Source of the DNA: Engraulis encrasicolus
Lineage: Eukaryota; Chordata; Actinopteri; Clupeiformes; Engraulidae
Assembly (NCBI RefSeq): GCF_034702125.1
Contig: NC_085868.1
Location: 43,437,116 to 43,501,115 of the forward strand
DNA length: 64,000 bases
Direction of reading: 5' to 3'
Of this stretch, positions 1 through 14,568 are shown piece by piece (positions within the stretch are counted from its first letter, which is position 1; each line of letters begins with the position of its first letter). The position numbers were made by a program, and so were the translations under genes. A model generated the notes under the pieces. It saw only the letters and a list, made by a program, of their open reading frames with translations. It was not told the origin of the DNA and did not search any database.

Positions 1-33
1 GGGTGCACACACCACAGTCACACTCCAACACCA

Positions 34-600
34 CCAAACAGACCACAGGCCACAGGCTCCTCGGGGATCTGGACAGGGGAGCCACACTGCACAGGCCGGG
101 GACAGCAACTCCCTGCTACACCGCCACTGCCCCTGGCCCTCCTTCCACACTCCACCACCACCACCATGATGGAGGGACAGCAGGGGGGAGAGTGGAGGAG
201 GATGAACCACTGACCCTTCACCATGACCCTGGATATGGAACAGGCATCTGAAAACACATGCAGACATGTCAGCACACATCCACACACACACGACTGACAC
301 ATACTGTAGACAAACTCGCCAGCGGTCAAATATTAAGCTGCAGTCAGACAGACTACAAACAGGTAACAGTGAAATGGTTGCAGATACACACACAAAGCGT
401 CAAACAGACCACAGGACACAGGCTCCTCAGGGGCCTCGACAGGGGGGGGGCACACTGCACAGGCTGGGGCCAACAACTCCCAACCCACCGCCACCTCCAC
501 CATTGCTCCACCCACACTCCAACACCACCGCCACCTCCACCGGCCCTCCTTCCACACTCCAACACCACCACCATGATGGAGGGACAGCAGAGACACAGCG
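34..600. repeat. Diverged local tandem duplication, about 370-bp offset
   Basis: Two related blocks lie head to tail. Both begin with CAAACAGACCACAGG (about 35 and 402), pass through a CACACTGCACAGGC segment, and end in a CCACCACCACCATGATGG stretch followed by GAGGGACAGCAG (about 160-183 and 566-590). The second block carries extra CCACCT-rich copies in its middle, so it has expanded internally. Open frames across it are proline/histidine-rich on one strand and glycine/valine-rich on the other and change frame between blocks, which argues against coding. The repeat probably continues left of the window. Confidence 0.7.
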
Positions 601-735
601 CGACTCAGACGCCACTTTATGCTTTTCGTTTGGGAATGACACAGCTCAATCGAAGAGCAAAAAGTGGCAGCTGAGTCGCGCTGTGTCGAGCTGTAGGCCT
701 ACCAGGAAACCGGCAGTGGAAAAGAGGCAATAGTG
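595..735. mobile_element. Fragment of a PIF/Harbinger-like MITE (copy 1)
   Basis: This block is related to 30771-30945. It keeps the CTGTGTCGAGCTGTAGGCC inner terminal repeat, the CAAAAAGTGGCAGC centre and the ACCAGGAAACCGGCAGTGG outer end, but the left terminus is lost where it meets the local duplication. Arms around GCCACTTTATGCTTTTCG and GAGCAAAAAGTGGC pair with each other. It has no coding capacity. The family call is by resemblance of the TTTCCACTGCC ends to fish Harbinger MITEs I recall. Confidence 0.55.
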
Positions 736-798
736 TACTTTGACACAGTCACAAAGCACACCCTGTTGAGGAATGGCTTTGTCGGTGGTCAAGTATGA

Positions 799-2896
<2,098 letters not shown>

Positions 2897-2917
2897 GAGG
2901 GAGAGAGAGAGAGAGAC

Positions 2918-3006
<89 letters not shown>

Positions 3007-3016
3007 CAGAGAGAGA
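2897..3016. repeat. (GA)n microsatellite with GACA interruptions
   Basis: GA units with GACAGA variants at both ends, followed by a short G-run. The interruptions sit near the edges and leave a pure core. Confidence 0.97.
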
Positions 3017-3261
3017 TGGGGGGGGGAGGGGAGAGAGGGGTGGGTGGTGACTGTGTTGGTAAGGTGGTGGCATAACCCTGGAGGCAAAGGTGGAAATTGC
3101 ATGCCGGGCCAGACACGGAGAAATAGAGACCGGCACAGAATTGGAATAGCCAGCCGCCTGTGGCTGTGATCTCTGTCACCCTGCTGCAAGTGTGCGCACA
3201 CTTTAGGCTGTGAGCTCATCCTCTTCAGTCTTTCATGCATTTGCACGTGTGTGCACTGTGA

Positions 3262-3402
<141 letters not shown>

Positions 3403-4162
3403 TTTTTCTTGGCCTTTTACAATTCCCGAATACCGGTATTACTGACCGTCTTTCAGATGTTTCTTTCATCTTTTTAGATGAAAAGAGGGCATGTCCGTCC
3501 ATCAGTCCGTCTGTCCATCTGTCCGTCTGAGATGCATTCTTTAAATCGGCCAAAACACGTTCTTCATCGCCATTTTTTGCATTACTTTTTTCATATTTGT
3601 GCTTTTGGACGCATCTGTGTCTGCCTGTGACTTGTTTATTCATCAGCTCTTTTAGAAAAAAAATATGATGTGCTAAAACATTATCAAAAATGATGTGTCC
3701 TTTCTTAATTTGTCTTTACGTATGCATTCATTGATTAAAATAGAATATGGAGGATTTCAATGTCATTGACATATTGATGTACATTCAGATAATCTGATCT
3801 GGAGAGCTGTGTTGAGTGCATTGTATGCTGAAAGTATCTGCAGCATCAAAGAAAAGCGCTACAGAGCAATAAGTAAACAAGCCCATGTCAATGACACTTC
3901 AGGGAGTGCAGGGAGTGCAGAAAGCGCTCTTCACATGGAGTACCATCAGAAGACGAGGTCCTGTGCATTAGAAATGCAAATACATGATCAAGAAAGGCAA
4001 ATACGTATATCAAGTAGGTTAAAGCACATAAATTATCGAGTTAAAACCAAACAACATATACTTGCAAACTTGCAAATACTCACACACTTCTTAAGCAGAC
4101 ATTATGCATTACAAAATAGATGTAAAATAGCCGTATTTGTTATGGTACATTTACTTTTTACT
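3403..4162. other. Unique AT-rich sequence, no gene seen
   Basis: Apart from the short GTCC/GTCT tract there is no repeat, TIR or credible coding frame. Confidence 0.4.
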
Positions 4163-4184
4163 TACACACACACACACACGCACG

Positions 4185-4223
<39 letters not shown>

Positions 4224-4252
4224 ACACACTCACACACACACTCACACACACA

Positions 4253-4343
<91 letters not shown>
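4163..4343. repeat. (CA)n microsatellite with 12-bp higher-order period
   Basis: Between about 4218 and 4254 a CA-to-CT substitution recurs every 12 bases (T at 4218, 4230, 4242, 4254), showing unit expansion by 12-bp blocks. The rest is pure CA. Confidence 0.95.
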
Positions 4344-4345
<2 letters not shown>

Positions 4346-4594
4346 ATGACAAATATTTTCTGTAGTTACATTGTGTGTAAGCTCATGAAAGTGATAACAA
4401 TGTAGTTCTACGTTTTCCCTGACTGCATGCATAGTGTGACTCGGCCCTTTCCATCTGATGAACTGAAGTAGTTATCCAACACTAAATTAGGAATAGACTA
4501 GGAGCCTTAAGTGCACTCTCTCTTACTGTATTCATTTGCACTGACACAACCGGTGCAGACAGACACTGCAACTAATTTGCAACCCAGGTTCTTC

Positions 4595-5060
4595 CAAATG
4601 GGAAACCTCTGTCTTGGAGCACAGAGCATGTCTCATTCTGTGGGTTAACTAGATGCAGACAAAGAGAACTCGCAGGAAGGATCATTCCGTGGGTTAGAGG
4701 CAGTCTCATAATAGCATGGGGTTGACTTGAAGTTTTAAATGCTCCCACCACCAAACTTTGTAACCATCCTAAAGGGACCCACAAACAGCACAAAACTGCA
4801 AGTAGGCCTAATTTAAATGCTTACAGTTCATACAGGTGCTAAAATTTCAGGAGCACACTTAGGCTTCTTCAGGTCCACGTCTCCTTCTTGATGTGAAACC
4901 TCTGTCTTGGAGGAGCATGTATCATACAGTTTAGTAAGGGACTGGCTCATAATGGCATGCAATACAATACATAGGCCTATTTATATAGCACAGTATCACA
5001 ACTATGAAGTTGAATTCAAAGCTCTTCACATGAATAGACTTGACTTTTTAAATACTTCAA
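4595..5060. repeat. Weak local duplication, about 296-bp offset
   Basis: The string AAACCTCTGTCTTGGAG occurs at about 4602 and 4898, each followed by a similar order of motifs (GAGCATGT, then CTCATAAT.GCATG, then TTGACTT...TTTAAAT). The copies are strongly diverged and contain no coding frame. Confidence 0.5.
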
Positions 5061-5097
5061 ATAGATTTCATTTCCTTCTTTCCTTCCTTCCTTCTTT

Positions 5098-5101
<4 letters not shown>

Positions 5102-5190
<89 letters not shown>
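5102..5190. repeat. (CT)n microsatellite
   Basis: Pure CT tract of about 89 bp between a TTCC/TTCT-rich leader and CACCCACCCA. Confidence 0.98.
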
Positions 5191-5195
<5 letters not shown>

Positions 5196-5664
5196 ACCCA
5201 TTTTCTCTCTCTGTCATTCCCTGTACCTTTCTTTTTTGTCTGTCTGAACCATTTGTTCCTTTCTCCTCTCTTTCTCCATGTTGTTTTTCTTCTTTTTGTC
5301 CTCACTCCCTCGCTCCACATCTCTCTCACAATGTCTGTTCTGGGAGACATTAGTGGGTCAAGAGCTATGAACTGCTGCTCAGCTGGCACAGCATCCAATT
5401 GCCAGCCACCTGTCCACTGACACCAAATACAACCCCCCCCCCCAAAGTTGACGAATGCCAAATTTACTTTACCCCCTTCCTACAGGCTCAAGATGTGGTT
5501 GCTGCACTGTAACAAATAGCTGTTTATTTACGGCAATTCTGCAACAGCATTCTACTGTTTTTCGAAAAAACAGACAACTACTGTGAAAATATTACTTTGA
5601 GTCACATATTGAGCATAAACAGTAAGTACTGCACAATAGCAGTATTCGCCGTTGTGGAAAAAAA

Positions 5665-6103
5665 TAGAGATGCACCGGATCCTGATTTTTAGGATCCTGC
5701 CGGATACCAGATCCACTGAATAAGATCCTGCCGGATCCGGAACCGGATACCGGATCCTACAAAAGGGTTGAAACATATAGTCTACTCGCACGCGTGGGCC
5801 CTTTTTGTGACGTTGGCGCAAACTATTTTTTAGACTCATTGGCTTATTGCCACACTGCCTGCAATAGCCGCTTCCAAAGGGATTTCACTCCATGCAGTGA
5901 TTGGGGTTACCTACTTGAACTTGAACTTGAACTTGGGTTGTGAAAGACTGAAAAGCCTAGGCTAGACAGGCACCAGACCCTGATTTTTAGGTAACATGCC
6001 GGATACCGGATCCACTGCTTAAGATCCTGCCGGACCCGGACCCTGTGAAAAACTCTATTATCCTGACGGATCCGGAACCGGAACCGGATCCGGTGCATCT
6101 CTA
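5665..6103. mobile_element. hAT-type non-autonomous element with GGATCC-rich ends
   Basis: The termini are TAGAGATGCACCGGATCC (left) and its reverse complement (right), 439 bp apart. Flanks GAAAAAAA (5657-5664) and GAAAATAA (6104-6111) match at 7 of 8 positions, as expected for a hAT 8-bp target duplication. Both subterminal regions are packed with variants of CCGGATCCGG and GATCCTGCCGGA, which would be suited to repeated transposase contacts. The centre (about 5916-5938) holds a small AACTTG tandem tract. No transposase is present. The hAT assignment rests on duplication length and the recalled fish terminus TAGAGATGCACCG. Confidence 0.75.
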
Positions 6104-6111
6104 GAAAATAA

Positions 6112-7580
6112 CAAGTTATTTTAGGCAGCACCATTGAAACCCATTCATCCTCCACTTGTCCGTGATCACCATCAAACTTCAATACCACCTGAAGAACTGA
6201 AGTCATTCTGACTGGTTAAAGATTAACTGATACTATCAAGCATGATGAAACAATTTCTAAGGAAACTACAATACTTAAAAAGTGCTTGATGCAGCAAAGT
6301 GTGAGTAGCACATGCATTTTGATAGTGATGAAAGTGTGAATGGCTGAAACATTTTAAGAACTTGTAACACTCTTGCAACAAGCAGCCCCATCTAAACCAA
6401 TCTGCTAATCAGTGCCTGGCCTCACCTGAGTAGGGCTGTTATGCCATTATTCAATTACGGGCGTCACCTGCCAAGGGCCTGATGACTCTGGTCACATGGT
6501 ACTTTTGCACCTGTATATAAATCTGGACTATCCACACTTCAGTTGCTTGCCTGCCTGCTGGCTGGCCTGCATGGCACAGCATAGCACTTGTTTGCCTACA
6601 AGCTTGCTTACATGCTTGCACACTTTCCTCTTTGTGAAAGCTTGCTGTATGTGGCATCATTTGTGGCATTGTTGCATATAATGTGCCTGCTGCAAATTAG
6701 GCATTGCTTTGAGAGCTAGCTTGTAGTGCTGCTTGTTTGCTGTGCTACTTGGTGCAAAATAATTTTTTAAAGACTGACCAATGCTATATTCATCATTGGC
6801 TCATCAAGAGATACAGTAAAAAGCCCACCTTGAACACTATCATTGTAACATAGCACTGCGTACTCTGAAATTTTATTCATGCCCACACTTTCAAAGGACC
6901 ACCGCAAACCATTTTATCAATACAGCATAGCGCCATAGAATCATGCTCAAGGCACTCTAGTCATGGTGAACGATGGGAGGGTGGGGTGGTAACATGGCCA
7001 GGGTACCACAGTTATGGAGAATGATGGGTGGGGTGGGAAGTTGCCATGGCCATATTCATGAATACAACTATGACCCAGTATTTGCCTGTCATCACACAGT
7101 GCAATTCAACTTTTTAACTGAAATGTACTGTTATTTTTCTGTAGAGTACTGTTATTTAACAGTTCAATTGCTGCTGAAAAAATGTTATATACTGTGATAC
7201 ATTAAACAGCAATGAGCTGTATTTGATTTTTGGTGTGAAATAACAGTAGAATTACAGGTAAATATAATTGCCAGTAACTGCCGTTATTTTGCAGGGAAAT
7301 TTTCTTACAGTGTGCTATAGACGTCCATATAGTGCTCAATACAATCCAGAAAAATAACCAGTGGAAAACAGTTTTTTTTCTTTTCAGTTGCAGTTTTCTT
7401 TTAATGTCAGATGTAAGTTGAATATACAAACAATTGTAAAGTTAAACTGCCGGTACAAGGCATGCGCCAGAATGTGAGGAGACAAGTAAGTTATGCTGTG
7501 AATGTACTGTGCCAATAAAAGCATATGCTGTGTCAATAAAAGATGAGGTTAAGTGGGTATACATTTCAAAGGGTTACATG
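6112..7580. other. Unique sequence, no gene seen
   Basis: AT-rich with short TTGC/CTGCCTG-rich patches near 6540-6620. No supported gene or mobile element. Small open frames lack domains. Confidence 0.4.
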
Positions 7581-7801
7581 GCGCTATTCAGACAAGCCAC
7601 TATGCAGACATTGATGTCCATTGTCTGAATACCGGCAGGTTTCCCACCGAAATATGCCATTTCTGTGGTTTGTGCTACATTGCTCAGCTTTATTCAGTTT
7701 AGGGAGAGTGCATGCAGCTACCCTAACCCTAACCCTATCCATACGGTATATTTGGTGTCTGAATAGCAGTATGTCTGAATAGCAGTATGTCTGAATAGCG
7801 C
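7581..7801. mobile_element. Short TIR element (MITE-like)
   Basis: Perfect 14-bp terminal inverted repeat: GCGCTATTCAGACA at 7581-7594 and its reverse complement at 7788-7801. The right subterminal region repeats the motif TGTCTGAATAGCAGTA about three times. The interior includes a short telomere-like tract. No convincing target duplication was found, so the superfamily is unknown. Confidence 0.6.
7721..7738. repeat. Short interstitial telomere-like tract
   Basis: Nearly three CCCTAA units. It is too short to be a telomere and lies inside a TIR element. CCTAACC-type motifs also occur in TIR element interiors elsewhere in the window (near 61312). Confidence 0.6.
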
Positions 7802-8244
7802 TTGCCCACCATTTCATTTTGGTTGCTGCACAACTCTTTCCATGGGCAATGGTGCTCCCATGCTAGTAAAGGGGGATTATTTGAATAGGGTGGAATAGGA
7901 TGGAATTCACCATTCAGCAGTCATATATGTACCGTGTCATGCAATCCAAGGCCCATACTCACACTGCAGCAGTCAGTTTTCAACACAGGCACAACGCTTT
8001 CTTTAGACACATATATAAAAAGAGTTTGATAATGTCTGTACATTAAGGTTTGCCTCACTCTTTGACATGCCACCTACTAACCAAGACCTGATATAATGCT
8101 CAGAAATGCGATGCATTCAGCAATTAAACCTCCTACTTAAGGTATGACCATGTACAAATGAACACCATCACACATGTGGAATGAGGACCTGTCTTTCATT
8201 TTATTTTCCCACATCTCCCATCTCCCTTTCCCTCTCCTCTCTCT

Positions 8245-8531
<287 letters not shown>

Positions 8532-8797
8532 CAACGTCTAATATATACCACGCAAACAAATCCACCTAAGCAGCACATCTACCCCACTCTTCAAAATTAA
8601 CAACGATGACGAATGAAAAACAGTTGGGTAAAAGAATGCCGTGGGGATCCTTAGGGAAATTGGAGGCGAAAGACTGTGCGCATGCATGCATGCATGCTTG
8701 TGCCGTTAGATGCGTCCATGTCAAATGAAGAAAGTGTCGCAGGGAGAAACAAATGGTGGAGATGATTAGCCTGATTATCCTCAACTTTTAAATCTCT

Positions 8798-8942
8798 TCG
8801 AGACTTGGTCTGACCAAAAGCATAAAAAACAACATTTCACAAACAGCATTGTTCACCCGCCTCCCTTGGTTTGCTATCGCTCTTGGCCTGACTACAAGCA
8901 ACACCAAAGGTGTTGCATTGCTAGGAGGGCATGGCATGCCTA
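8798..8942. repeat. Dispersed repeat, copy A
   Basis: Shares GAGACTTGGTCTGACCAA, then ACCCGCCTCCCTTGGTTTGC, then CTAGGAGGGCA, in the same order and strand with 14569-14800. Copy A lacks about 60 bp present in copy B. No terminal repeats or coding frame were seen, so the class is unknown. Confidence 0.65.
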
Positions 8943-9326
8943 GGAGATGATGGGATCCCCTTGCCGTTACTGAGGACTGTGTTTGGTTGCAACCTTTTCC
9001 GAATGGTTACGCAGATGCCTATGCCTACAAGTTTAGAGGAAGTGAGAGCCCAGCATCATCACAAAGGTCAGTTTATGGAGAATGCATCCCGGGTTTGGGG
9101 AGCGATGGAATGATTGAGGAGGTGAGCAGCCAAATGGCCCATATTTGGCAGTAAGGAAAGGAGTGAACCACAAGGTGTTACAATGCCAGATGTGTCATAA
9201 TCTTCCCACCGCTGGTATCTATTACACATTTGCAGAAGGTGAAAGAGCAGCTTGGCTCTGCAGGGAAATAGCTGAATTCTCTCTCTCCTCTGAGATGGAT
9301 GTGTGGACCCAGGCGGTTGCCAGTTC
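8943..9326. other. Unique sequence, no gene seen
   Basis: Short open frames on both strands have no recognisable domain. No repeat identified. Confidence 0.35.
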
Positions 9327-9607
9327 CAGGGCCGGTTGTAGTCAATTTGGTGCCCTATAGGCGAGCACCCCTCGTTGCTTTTGGTGGAAATAGAAATTGG
9401 CATGCGTAAACATAGTGTCATACATCTGATAGAGCACAGCTGATCTACTACCTACATACTATGTACTGAGTGTCCATTAATAATGAATACTATTGTGAAT
9501 TCAAAGCTTAATGCTTTATTTCGCTTAATGTTCTTATCCTGTGGGATTTGGTGCCCCCAAGACATTTGGCGCCATGCCTGGTCTGCCCATGCCTAGTGCC
9601 GGCCGTG
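9327..9607. mobile_element. hAT-type non-autonomous element, CAGGGCCGG ends
   Basis: Ends CAGGGCCGG and CCGGCCGTG are imperfect inverted repeats. Flanks GCCAGTTC (9319-9326) and GCCATTTC (9608-9615) match at 7 of 8, fitting a hAT 8-bp duplication. Subterminal motifs TTTGGTGCCC occur near both ends. 281 bp, no coding capacity. Confidence 0.65.
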
Positions 9608-10029
9608 GCCATTTCGGTGGCTGCTCAAGTGGTAGAAGTGCTGGGAGCAGGGCTTGACGAATAGGGCTCCTCGAAAGCAACATGTGCAAATAAATGCCTC
9701 CATGCTGGCATTATAAACCATAACACACTATGGCGATGGATACAGTGTGAAAGAACAAGAGGGGGAGATGAAGATACAGGTATAACTCTCGTAAAAATGG
9801 GAAGAAGTGTGTAAAATGCATTTAAAATCCTGGGGTTGCTTGAAGAAGTCTTTCTGTGGGGTATATTGAGAACTCTCGATTTGTCACGGGCAAAGGCACA
9901 GCTAAAAAATGACACTTCCTGTGATGATATATCCGCCCCTCACAGCTGGAGAAGAGGAGGCCGTGCTGAGTTCACAAATCACACTGTTGGGGCTTTGACG
10001 TGCCTTTGGGGGTGATGATATGGGGAGGA

Positions 10030-10253
10030 CAGGGCTGGATTGGGGGAGAAATAGGGCACGGGCACTTAAAGGGGCCCCTCAAAATTAGCGGCGCAGAACT
10101 GACTCACCGGTGAGCCCCACACCCTTGTGGGCCCCTATTTTCAGAAATGTAAAAAAATATATATAATTTTTTACATTTCTGAAAATAGGGGCCCACGAGT
10201 GTGCAGGGCCCACCAGGAAATGCCCGCTATGCCAGATGGCCAGTCCATCCCTG
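10030..10253. mobile_element. CAGGGCTGG-family MITE with a central hairpin (copy 1)
   Basis: Starts CAGGGCTGGATTGG and ends CCAGTCCATCCCTG, matching copies at 32008, 49322 and 62911. The centre (10127-10196) is a hairpin with roughly 30-bp perfectly pairing arms around a TATATA loop. Flanking 8-mers are only roughly alike, so the target duplication has decayed. hAT membership is inferred from the 32008 copy. Confidence 0.75.
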
Positions 10254-10479
10254 TGGGCAGCACAGAGAAAAGCAATGCCAAAAACAAGATGTCGAAGTTA
10301 CTGTGAAGAACGAAAGCCGTCACAGACGCAAAAAGGTTCTGCCTCCCACGAACCATTCTCTCTCTTCTTGGTCGAAGGAGGGGGAAAGATTGATTGATGC
10401 TAGCGTTGACAAATCCTTCATAGTAGGATTTTCCCACCAGGCTTTCCCCCTGAGGTGGAATCCTCACTGGTTCTCAAGT

Positions 10480-10645
10480 TGAGAAGAGAGAGAGGCAGAG
10501 ACACAGACACAGAGAGACAGATGTAGAATGAGTCAGAGACAGAGAGAAAGACAGAGACGAGACGGAGACGAATATGGACAGAGAAAGAGATAGACAGAAC
10601 AACAGAGAAAGGAGAGAAACAGAGAGACAAAGATGGACAGAGACG
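10480..10645. repeat. Degenerate purine-rich GAGACA tract
   Basis: Imperfect GAGA/GACAGA repeats with dispersed substitutions, an aged microsatellite. Open frames here are low-complexity. Confidence 0.85.
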
Positions 10646-10744
10646 GAGAAAGCAGGACAGGGAAAGAGAACAGAGCAGTGCCGTGAGAGCACACGATGGA
10701 TGGATGGATGTGGTGGAGGGCAGCCAAGACATGGCCCATTATCT

Positions 10745-10909
10745 TCAGCCTACAGCAGGACCCTCTGAGGGTGGTCCCTACCCGTCTGCCTCCATCAGCC
10801 TACATTAGGCCCCTCTGAGAGTGGTCACTGCCCGTCCTGCTCCATCAGCCTCCAGCAGGCTCCTCTGAAAGTGGTCCCTGCCAGTCTGCCTTCATCAGCC
10901 TGCATTTGG
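10745..10909. repeat. Minisatellite with exact 50-bp period
   Basis: The motif TCAGCCT recurs at 10745, 10795, 10845 and 10895, exactly 50 bp apart. Each unit carries CCTCTGA then GTGGTC.CT, then a pyrimidine-rich end TCTGCCTCCA or similar. Three full units and part of a fourth. Fifty is not a multiple of three, so the array cannot be a constant-frame coding repeat. Confidence 0.9.
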
Positions 10910-11629
10910 GGACACACAGCACTCAGAAGGAAGCCCTTCTCTGGATCACGCCTTTAGGACATAGGAAGTGTGTGTGCGTGTGGGCATGAGCGTGTGTGTG
11001 TGTCAGGCACGTGCACTCCAATACGGCAGGGGAGGCACGGCCTCACCAGCTCCAGATGAGAATGATGAGATGCAGTTAATGTGAATAATAGTAACAATAA
11101 CAGCTATTGTTTTCGAGCATCTGCACCATAACTACCATTTGAGCAGTATTTAAACAGTTTCACTCATTTTCAATCATTTCCGTGGCCAAAATCGTAATAT
11201 TTGCCCATTTCATGTCAAATTGCTCCGAATACGCTGAATTTGGGGCAACTCTGAACTGGCCTCACCCCGGATTGCGCAATCCCTCGTTAACAAAGTTGCG
11301 CGCATGCGCCATGTTGCTCGTTCTGTGAATGCAACCTGGTAATATTGTATTAAACGTTTTTATACACTTAATAGAAGTATGTATGGTGTGCCCTCATTTC
11401 CTGATATTTTTTAAATATTTTCTACGTGTGATTATCATTTCTTTACTCTGGACGCTTTGGCATAACGCCCACTGAAATATACAATGGTGAGGCGAGCAGT
11501 AGCCTGGCCGCAGACTCCTTCTGGTGTTGAGTCTTGCTGGACAGTTACGTCATAGCGAATCTGAAGTTCACAATACAGTCAGTCGGTGTTGTTGGCTAGC
11601 TTGTTCACGTTGACTGCTACAAGTGGACT

Positions 11630-12000
11630 GGATTTCATTACGAAACTAAGAGCATTCTCAAAGTTGGATTTCCAAGGGGAAAATATGTGATAAAGAATGG
11701 AGGACCGACAGAGCTGAAGGGTTTTCTACTCAGGTGACCGGTCAGAATAACTACCCGATCATTTCAAAGTGAGTGGTACAACACTGCAGAAAATATTGTT
11801 GTTTCCCCTGTGTCTTGTTTGCAACCGGCGAGAATGTGTGGAAGACCATTCGCATGGGATTTTACGACTTAACAATTTACTTAGAACTAAGGAGCCTCAC
11901 GAAACACAAATCCTCGCGGCTACTCATATTCAATGCCAAATTGCTTTGGACGTTTGGGGCGACGTTTGGGGCTTTGGATGAACAGCACCGGCTAAAGTAA
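11630..12000 (+). pseudogene. hAT transposase N-terminal fragment (TTF/ZMYM-type zinc finger), broken
   Basis: Read across frames, the plus strand gives a pattern I recognise from hAT-derived zf-TTF/ZMYM1-like proteins: a LDFITKLRAFSKLDFQ-like segment (about 11630-11680), an EWYNTAEN segment near 11770, then CCFPCVLFATGENVW (about 11793-11840), GFYDLTIY, KHKSS and finally LDEQHRL (about 11975-11997). This is the expected order of motifs: a Trp-Tyr before the finger, the Cys-containing FPC.LF core, the GF.DL helix, a K.H pair, and the LDE..RL close before the catalytic region. Stop codons (for example near 11690) and frame changes break it. The DDE catalytic domain was not found downstream, where the pyrimidine tract lies. 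It could alternatively be a duplicated host ZMYM exon, but the surrounding transposon-like ends favour a transposon relic. Confidence 0.5.
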
Positions 12001-12479
12001 CGTTAGCATGCACAACGCCAAAGTGAAGAAAAAGAGCGGCGCATGGACCTGATGCACGAGTTCAGGTAGGACCAATTTCCTATGTGTGTGAAGCCTGTGT
12101 TTGTGAGACCCGTGGGGAGGGAGAGAATCCGCCGTGATTCTTGTCCAGTGTGGTAGCTTTTGTGGTGGGCACCGGATTCTCATGTGCCCGGTAACTGTTT
12201 GTAAAGTTGAGTACAGGGTACCGTTGAGGTAAATCAAATATACCCGTGTAACTACAAGACTCTGATTTAATTCCAAGGTGTAGGCATAACAGAAATGACA
12301 GTCCCAAAATATTTGGTGACCATATCGAAGCGTGTGTAATATCTGTTTACGTTGACATTCGCTTCCTGCCACACCTTTGTCCCACATCGCTAGCCTCGTA
12401 CAAGTAGATGTAGGCCTACATTTGCACGAGAATCCAGTTCGTATCACGAAAGCTATCACACCGGTTTGTTCGCCGTGGT

Positions 12480-13179
<700 letters not shown>

Positions 13180-13370
13180 TCTAATAGCATTTTCTCTGCG
13201 GAAATGCAGTAAGCTTATGTCAAAATATGTAGGCCTACCTTATGTTAAGAAAGCTGCTATGACATATGGAACTTGTCGGTAGGCCTATTTGGCAATTATT
13301 TATTTGAAAATCTGATATTGAAAAAGTTGCCTCACCAGCCATAAATCCCAGCGCACGTTACTGGTATTAA

Positions 13371-14295
13371 CCTAGACTGGCAATGCCCCTCGAAATTTTC
13401 GGATTTCTCAGAGCCTCAGAATCGTAGTCCGCCATCTTAGTGGAGACTCCCGTAATTACGTAATGACGTCATGCACCGATGGTTTTTTTTTTTTAATATA
13501 TATTTTTTTCAACACTGGTTCACTAGTTAAGTTGGACCAGGCCATGTGTAACGTCTTTAGAACAATAGCTCTAGTATAAATTAATGTTCTAGAAAAGTCT
13601 CGCTCTCAAGTGGCTCGTTATTTTCACAGCTGCAATGTGCTGTGCCGTGTTGTTGCTAGGTTACCTTCAGCGTCCTTTGGGGGGGGGGGGGGGGTATTAA
13701 TAATAGCACAGTTACCGGTAGCTTCACTGAAAACGTACGGCTTATTTAAGAAATATACATACCTATATACACAGTTGTCATTACATCTGAGTTAAGTACA
13801 TAAAATAAGCTTTACACACGTAAGCATGGCCGATTCAGTGTCACAAATATCCACAAACCTGCATAAGCGGCAACGAAAACAGTCGGCTTCAGGGTTGCCA
13901 GATGATACTGATTATTTTCGTCCATTTTTACCCACAGACCGCCTTCCTCAACGGCCCCGATTGGGCGGGAAACCGCCCGATCTGGCAAGACCGCTCAGCT
14001 TCAGGCTCTCTAATAAAACGTTTGGAGGTAGTGAGGGTTATTTCATTAGTGGAGTGAGAATTTAGACGTTACGACTTGTCAAAATCTTACAAAAAAGGAT
14101 TGAAACCCACTTTGATAACGTTGTAATCACCGTTTGAAATCGTATGCATTCCTATGGCTCACAGCTGGGATAGTCTCCACTAGGCGGGGCTACGTCTGTG
14201 GGAGGAGCCCACAGGCCGCGAAAAAGGCAAAGATGGCTGCGCCCAGTCAATCCGAAAAGCTGCCACTGGCTAGAACCGCCCATTGCCAGTCTAGG
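13371..14295. mobile_element. TTAA-flanked (piggyBac-like) non-autonomous element, 925 bp
   Basis: Ends CCTAGACTGGCAATG and the perfect reverse complement CATTGCCAGTCTAGG, each bordered by TTAA (13367-13370 and 14296-14299), the target choice of piggyBac-type transposases. A second inner inverted pair, AGTGGAGACTCCC and GGGATAGTCTCCACT, lies near 13439 and 14168. A 79-codon ATG frame (13826-14065) has no domain I recognise and no transposase motifs. A G-run lies at 13679-13694. The element sits almost at the edge of the hAT relic on its left. Confidence 0.75.
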
Positions 14296-14568
14296 TTAAT
14301 ACAGGTCTGTGTGTAGTGTACTGTGTACATTTTAATTTGTATCAGAATATGTGCTTGTGTCCGACTGAATGTTTGTCAAGAGAGTTTGTATTTTTGTATT
14401 TTCTTCAGTTTGTTTGTAAGTAAATGATTTGTGTGTGTGTTTGTGTTTGTTTGTAGGCTGATTGTTGCCCCTGTTTGTCGTGTGTTGTCGTGGGTTTGTA
14501 CTGTACTGTATGTCTGCCTATGGGCATGTGCATTTACATGCTCTTGAGCAAGGGTGGTAATATCATCG

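Noticed and set aside
3492..3531. CRISPR-like short repeats
   Set aside because: Imperfect GTCC/GTCT tandem units without spacers; none of the window's repeats has a CRISPR layout.
7721..7738. Telomere or chromosome fusion point
   Set aside because: Fewer than three units and inside a TIR element.
13826..14065. 79-codon ATG frame inside the TTAA element
   Set aside because: No transposase or known domain, and too short to judge coding. Noted as a possible captured fragment only.
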